Part shown: in pieces, positions 60,069 to 64,000 of the stretch
Layout of the letters: the number at the start of each line of letters is the position of its first letter
How positions within the stretch are numbered: the stretch's first letter is position 1
NCBI GenBank assembly: GCA_014529385.2
Contig: CM043965.1
Span: 18,697,412-18,761,411, forward strand
Origin: Adiantum capillus-veneris
Lineage: Eukaryota; Streptophyta; Polypodiopsida; Polypodiales; Pteridaceae
DNA length: 64,000 bases
Reading direction: 5' to 3'
Notes under the pieces: generated by a model
Told to the model about the DNA's origin: nothing
Seen by the model: the letters and a program-made list of their open reading frames with translations, nothing else
Database searches by the model: none
Position numbers and translations under genes: made by a program

Positions 60069-60745
60069 CCACTCATGGGTAAAATCTCCCGTCCATTTTG
60101 AAGATCTCCCGCTTTGCGAGTGGCCAACTTTTTAAGCCCACCGCATACATCCTCAATAGTAAAAAAAGACGGCATACATGGGAGTGAACCATAAAATGGC
60201 ATTTTTTCAGTATTTGCTTGCTTATATAATTGCCTACAATGTGTGTACATATCCACTAGACTCAAGTTACCAAAATTCTCAACCCGCTTGCCTCTCAAGT
60301 TTCTCCAAAATCTTCCACATGCATGTGCCCTTTCTTGGACTTGAAATTCTTGTTGCTTTACTTCCCATCTTCTTCTCTTCTTTTGATACAATGCCTTGTA
60401 TGTATGCAAATGAATTTGATAGTTGTCTTTGTCCATAGTTGCATCAAGCTTTATCAAGGACTTTTGAGCATCTTGACATTCTTTATCAAACCACCTTTTG
60501 CGTGATCTATCTTTGTTGATACCATGGAGATGCTTTATGGCAAAGCATTCTTCCACACAAGAACAAATAGATTTCTTGAAAGCTTCCCATTTAGTTTCCA
60601 ATGGTGCATCACATTGAAGCTTTGTCATCCATAATTTTTTCTCAACCATTTTAATGTACATTGGTGCCCGTTTGAAATCCATACATAGTGATAACTTCTC
60701 TTTCCTTTGGCTGAGATGGGGATTTAACATTTGCGAGTTTTTCAT
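60069..60745 (-). pseudogene. LINE ORF2 segment between endonuclease and RT
   Basis: The frame 60745-59975 overlaps the RT frame; coding similarity leaves it at about 60110, where some ten codons found in L1 (after KAGDLQ) are missing and the frame changes. It includes SRKRWFDKECQDAQK, KKRRRWEVKQQEF, RFWRNLRGKRVENFG and the block SFFTIEDVCGGLKKLATRKAGD, which is the usual lead-in to the RT domain. The upstream endonuclease is not present. Confidence 0.8.
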
Positions 60746-61615
60746 TTATAGTTTTTTTGACAATTTTAGCAATATTTAGAGTTTTTTTAACCAAATATGT
60801 GTCATAGCATAAAGTATCTATTTAATGTAATTTTCAATCGTCAAAAGACTCCATATATGTGTGGTTGACGGAGAGAGAAAGTATAAATTCTAGAGAGATA
60901 GTATTTATGCGAGTTACCATTGGAAGAAGAGATCATAAATCCTTGAGAGAGAGAGAGTGACTTCTCTTCTAGAGAGAGAAAGTGAAATCATAGAGTTGTA
61001 TATCACTACGCAGAGAAAGAGAGAGAGAGAGAGAGATCGAGAGGACATAACGACGGAAAAAATGTAAACAAATAAAATCACCATTTCACAACTCATGCCA
61101 TTAGAGTCAAATATACTCGCAACGCATGCGATCAGAGTCAAATAATCCACAGCATATAAACATGCGATAAAGTAAAAAATCATGCAGAATAGAGACAACA
61201 CTAATTTCAGAGTTAAATATAATACACAACATATATAAATGTGATGAAGTCAAAAATAATGCCAGATAGAGACAATACTAATTTTCCCAAGCAATTGCTT
61301 TTTGAAACAACATAAGTTTGAGGATGTAAGTACATTCGCAAAACTGCCACAGGATAAGATCAAAATTAGAGTACAAAAAAGGATAGTCGCCATAAATGTA
61401 ATGGTCACTCTAAAAGGCAAGTAATTTGCTCCCAAATAGATTGCAAAATGCTTCATATCTTTTGCTTGAAATTTGAAATCCTTTGCTGCATAAACAATGT
61501 TTTTTCAAGATAAATAATCACAAGTATAATAAACCAAAATAAATACAGAAAAATAATTTCATATCATAGATCACTATTCTAGTTGAGTGAAAGAAGCATA
61601 CCAAACCAGTTGTAA
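60746..61615. other. Unassigned AT-rich spacer
   Basis: AT-rich with scattered GAGA stretches (60930-61035). No frame with a recognisable domain. The left edge is the truncation point of L2. Confidence 0.5.
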
Positions 61616-62369
61616 TTAAATGGAGGGAGAAATCATCCTTGGTTGTCCAAGAATAAAAGCGATGTCCATTGGTGAGAGGGTTGGTTGATGAATAATCATG
61701 TGCTCCTTAGGTTCAAGTCCGAGCACTTTTGTGTACACATAGTACATATGTTTGCATGCCAAAAAGGATTTGTTGGTATTCTCGCTTCTGAAAATCCGGA
61801 CACGTGCATGCTGGACTCTGTTTTATATGAATCTCATAACTATTTTCAGTGAGAACTCGGAAAATTACATGCTCTTGAGACCTTTTCACTTCATCCAAAA
61901 ATATAATTGTCATACTATTACATGCTTCCAATTTCTTCATGGCCTCTTTAGAGATTCCATGCCTCCACTTTTTCTTCCTCGAGCTGCCACCACCTTCTTT
62001 GCAGTCGCCAACAAGAGGTTGTGGATTTTCCATTGAATTCTCTGTCCGAAATCCACTCTGATGCAGCGCGGAAAGTTCCTGTGTGGAGATATCTGTCCCT
62101 CTTGCTACTGGCCAAACATTTGGAGCAGGAGGTAAATCTTTGACTTGTCTTTTGATTGATTGGGTATGCAAAATATCATGATTACAAAACCATAACCATT
62201 GCTCGATTGTTTTACCCTTGAACATTCTTTCGGACCATATACATGGAGCAACAAGACCAATTGAGCGACTATGCAAGATATTGTCACAATTTTTTCTCCT
62301 TACTGTTCCAAAAAATTTTCTTTGACTTTGAATGGACATTCTCCTGAGGGCCCACTGAGTACGTGGCAC
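61616..62369 (-). pseudogene. C-terminal part with SWIM-type zinc motif
   Basis: Frame 62369-61713 holds IVAPCIW-like and QWLWFCNHDILH blocks, a Lys-rich KKKWRHGISKEAMKKLE, then YEIHIKQSPACTCPDFQKRE, the first half of a C-x-C SWIM motif. After a one-base shift at about 61765 the other frame gives ACKHMYYVYTKVLGL, the second half with C-x-H, and ends at TAA 61618-61616. SWIM domains occur in MULE transposases and FAR1/FHY3-type proteins. Confidence 0.6.
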
Positions 62370-62941
62370 ATCACTCTAAAACACATTGTTTGTTTTAGAT
62401 GACAAAGGTGTGGTTGTTTCTTTTTGAGATCCAATATCATCATCACTGTCACTAATTTGCAGCGGAGTGTTAGAAATACCTGGTCCTTGGGTATCAAACT
62501 TGATTTTTTTGGTCGACCGCGATGGTTTTGTTGCTTAGATTCCATGACATATTCTGGCCGATGGGAGCTACTTGTTCCTGTTATGCCCCTCTTTTTGCGT
62601 TGTACTTTTTCTTTGTCTCCATGCAAAATTGGCTGCGCATACATGGCAGTCCCTGCAAGAGCCTCGTGTAATAGATGGACCACGTTGGTTGGAGTTGGAG
62701 TTTGCTGAGATTCAACTCGAGAAAGCAAGGTCTCCATTGTGGGACCCGTTCCTATATAACGCCCAGTAGTATATCCCAAACACTTTGCACATTGAATATA
62801 TGAGTTTATAACATCTGTTACACATGCATCATACAAGGATATTTTTCCCTTTCCACCTTCACCTGCTAACCAACTGGCATGTACACTTTCTGATAAATTA
62901 ACATTGGGAATTTGTGCCCGCTCCCACGGACTTAGACCACC
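62370..62941 (-). pseudogene. Linker exon with AT-hook-like motif
   Basis: Starts GGLSPWERAQIPNVNLSESVHASWL after the intron, continues VTDVINSYIQCAKCLGY and later HRGRPKKSS, an AT-hook core (R-G-R-P). The frame shifts within an A7 run at about 62515, continues with an Asp/Ser/Thr-rich linker, and meets TAG at 62378-62376 before SDVPRTQWA. Confidence 0.5.
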
Positions 62942-63035
62942 CTATGAAATGCAAAAAAACATGAATTAAAATTTATAAATTTCATGTATGAAAAGAAATT
63001 TTTCTAAAAATATAGATTGTCATAAAGGTACTTAC
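62942..63035 (-). other. Probable spliceosomal intron (94 bp)
   Basis: Donor GAT/GTAAGTACC and acceptor TTTTTTTGCATTTCATAG/GG on the minus strand, with AT-rich interior. Joining keeps the flanking frames in phase 0. Length and composition suit a plant intron. Confidence 0.65.
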
Positions 63036-63520
63036 ATCTGTTCCAATTCCTCCCCAGTGTGAAATTCGTTGCTCCCACCATTTAAACCATCTGCTCACTC
63101 TTGTGATGATCTCTGTAGATAGATGTTGTCTCCAACACTTTTGAATTGAAAGTGCCTTTTGAGATGCAAGCACAATGGTCTTACAAGCTCTCCAGTCCTC
63201 ACACATATCAATGTGTTGATTTGTTAGATGTTGAGGTATCCACTTTTTAGCATATTTGTGGAGACTCTGCTCCCAATGAAATAGGCATGATCGTTCACGT
63301 CCCTCCATGATATTATCTGGCTTGCCATTGAAGACTGTTCGAATAGCATTCCAATTTGCACCAGCTTCATAAGACATAAAACCTGCAAAGTCAGCTGCAC
63401 CATGTCCGTACTTTTCCATTGTTGAATTAAGGCTCTCCCAAAAAATAACTTGAGTCTTTGCATCCTCCTCTTTAGTTTCACATATAGCAATTATTTGTAG
63501 TGATCGTATGTTGCAAGATA
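63036..63520 (-). pseudogene. Exon with MULE-like transposase block
   Basis: Readable from about 63510 (SLQIIAICETKEEDAKTQVIFW) to the donor at 63036. Contains ADFAGFMSYEAGANWNAIRTVF, ERSCLFHWEQSLHKYAKKWIP and the end RISHWGGIGTD. The position of a second catalytic acidic residue is occupied by Ser-Tyr-Glu, so activity is doubtful. No clear AG acceptor is visible at its upstream edge. Confidence 0.55.
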
Positions 63521-63594
63521 TTCAACATAAACATTTTCACACATCTTCTTTTATTTAATGATAAAAAAATACGAGATATTTAAATACTTAAAGA

Positions 63595-64000
63595 TTACCT
63601 TGGATCATAAACTGAGCATGACATTGTTGCCCATCCATCTATTCTATGGGTAAAATCAAAATGTACCCACGCATTTCTCAAGTCACCAGTTTCAGTTCTT
63701 TTCATCCGATTTACTAGATCAATCCCAGAACCTGGTCCTTTAGTGGACATTTTAAATAGGAAGCACTTGTCATCCTCTTCACCCTGTCCAGGAAATCTAC
63801 TCCCATGAAAAAAAGGAAACATGCACTTTTTTTGAAGCAATAAAATATTATCATATCCATCCCCAATAACAGCACCTTGACTCTTTCTCTCCTTTGAAAC
63901 AATTGAAGAAAACCTACACGATGCATCACAAGAAGGCTAAATTTATAATAGTTAAAAAATTAACAAATTCAACGAACCAAATTGAGTTTTCTTACCCTTT
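63595..64000 (-). pseudogene. Exon of the SWIM/transposase-like gene (5' side)
   Basis: Frame 63840-63595 reads FPFFHGSRFPGQGEEDDKCF, then RNAWVHFDFTHRIDGWATMSCSVYDP, with a donor-like AAG/GTAATC at 63599/63598. FDFTH could be the first catalytic Asp region. Further upstream the frame changes. The start is outside the window. Confidence 0.45.

Larger units (their letters stand above)
58158..60745 (-). mobile_element. LINE copy L2, 5'-truncated
   Basis: Minus strand: the back part of ORF2 from about 60745, the 3' UTR and then (TC)n. The endonuclease, ORF1 and 5' UTR are absent, as expected for 5' truncation in target-primed reverse transcription. It is the best-preserved RT copy of the family. 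Confidence 0.88.
61616..64000 (-). pseudogene. Transposase-like gene with SWIM motif, decayed, intron-containing
   Basis: A minus-strand gene entering from beyond 64000 and ending at TAA 61618-61616. Pieces in order: an exon to 63599, an exon about 63520-63036, an exon 62941-62370, and a C-terminal part 62369-61616. The middle has a MULE-transposase-like block (ANWNAIRTVF, ERSCLFHWEQSL) and the end a SWIM-type C-x-C...C-x-H zinc motif split by a frameshift. An AT-hook-like RGRPKK precedes a frameshift in an A7 run at about 62515, and a TAG at 62378-62376 interrupts later. It may be a Mutator-type transposase or a host gene derived from one; the family call is by pattern only. Confidence 0.55.

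Noticed and set aside
59625-60101. 158-codon plus frame over LINE L2
   Set aside because: Antisense of the RT reading frame.

Overview
This window looks like a repeat-dominated nuclear region from a large land-plant genome. The evidence is several plant-type LTR retrotransposon lineages (Ty1/copia and Ty3/gypsy, including a Tat-like lineage with two RNase H domains and a chromodomain lineage), a non-LTR LINE family, a degraded intron-containing transposase-like gene, and very abundant long (GA)n/(CT)n and (AC)n microsatellites. A fern is plausible from this texture, but that is inference. I found no convincing intact host gene, tRNA, rRNA or CRISPR array. Nearly every recognisable coding region is a transposable-element protein with stops, frameshifts or lost catalytic residues.

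Layout. 777-3978 is a small complete copia derivative on the minus strand (LTR-gag-LTR with primer site, polypurine tract and near-matching target duplication, but no visible pol). 4320-5870 is a relic LTR of the chromovirus family also seen at 45966-47000. 6069-9184 is an internally deleted LINE (L1). 9930-23172 is a Tat-like gypsy element (B, minus), split inside gag by a second related element (A, 14607-19306, minus) that keeps gag and protease only. 23173-28836 is mostly unassigned. 28990-34504 is a complete Tnt1/Tork-like copia element (plus) inside a GA microsatellite. 34505-43645 holds a dispersed repeat in two inverted copies, a possible copia primer site, a decayed gypsy gag and local tandem repeats. 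43691-47000 is the 3' half of a chromovirus and its LTR. 47411-58103 is a third LINE copy (L3, minus) interrupted by a complete 9.98-kb Tat-like element (C, 47792-57772, plus) with 1.93-kb LTRs about 98% identical. 58158-60745 is a 5'-truncated LINE (L2, minus). 61616-64000 is a decayed transposase-like gene (AT-hook and SWIM-type motifs) running off the window.

How parts relate. A, B and C share LTR structure, a TGGTG(C/T)CCCC primer site, a long leader before gag and the same protease motif; B and C also share the reverse transcriptase - RNase H - second RNase H - integrase order. In A and C the ~1-kb leader is nearly identical while gag is strongly diverged, which suggests recombination. 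All three LINE copies end directly in (TC)n, and both non-truncated 5' ends also start at (TC)n, so this LINE may target or spread that microsatellite. Element C's single long gag-pol frame is broken by four TAG codons and nothing else; across the window most internal stops fit C-to-T changes at CAG, TGG or CGA codons, as expected for methylated, silenced repeats.
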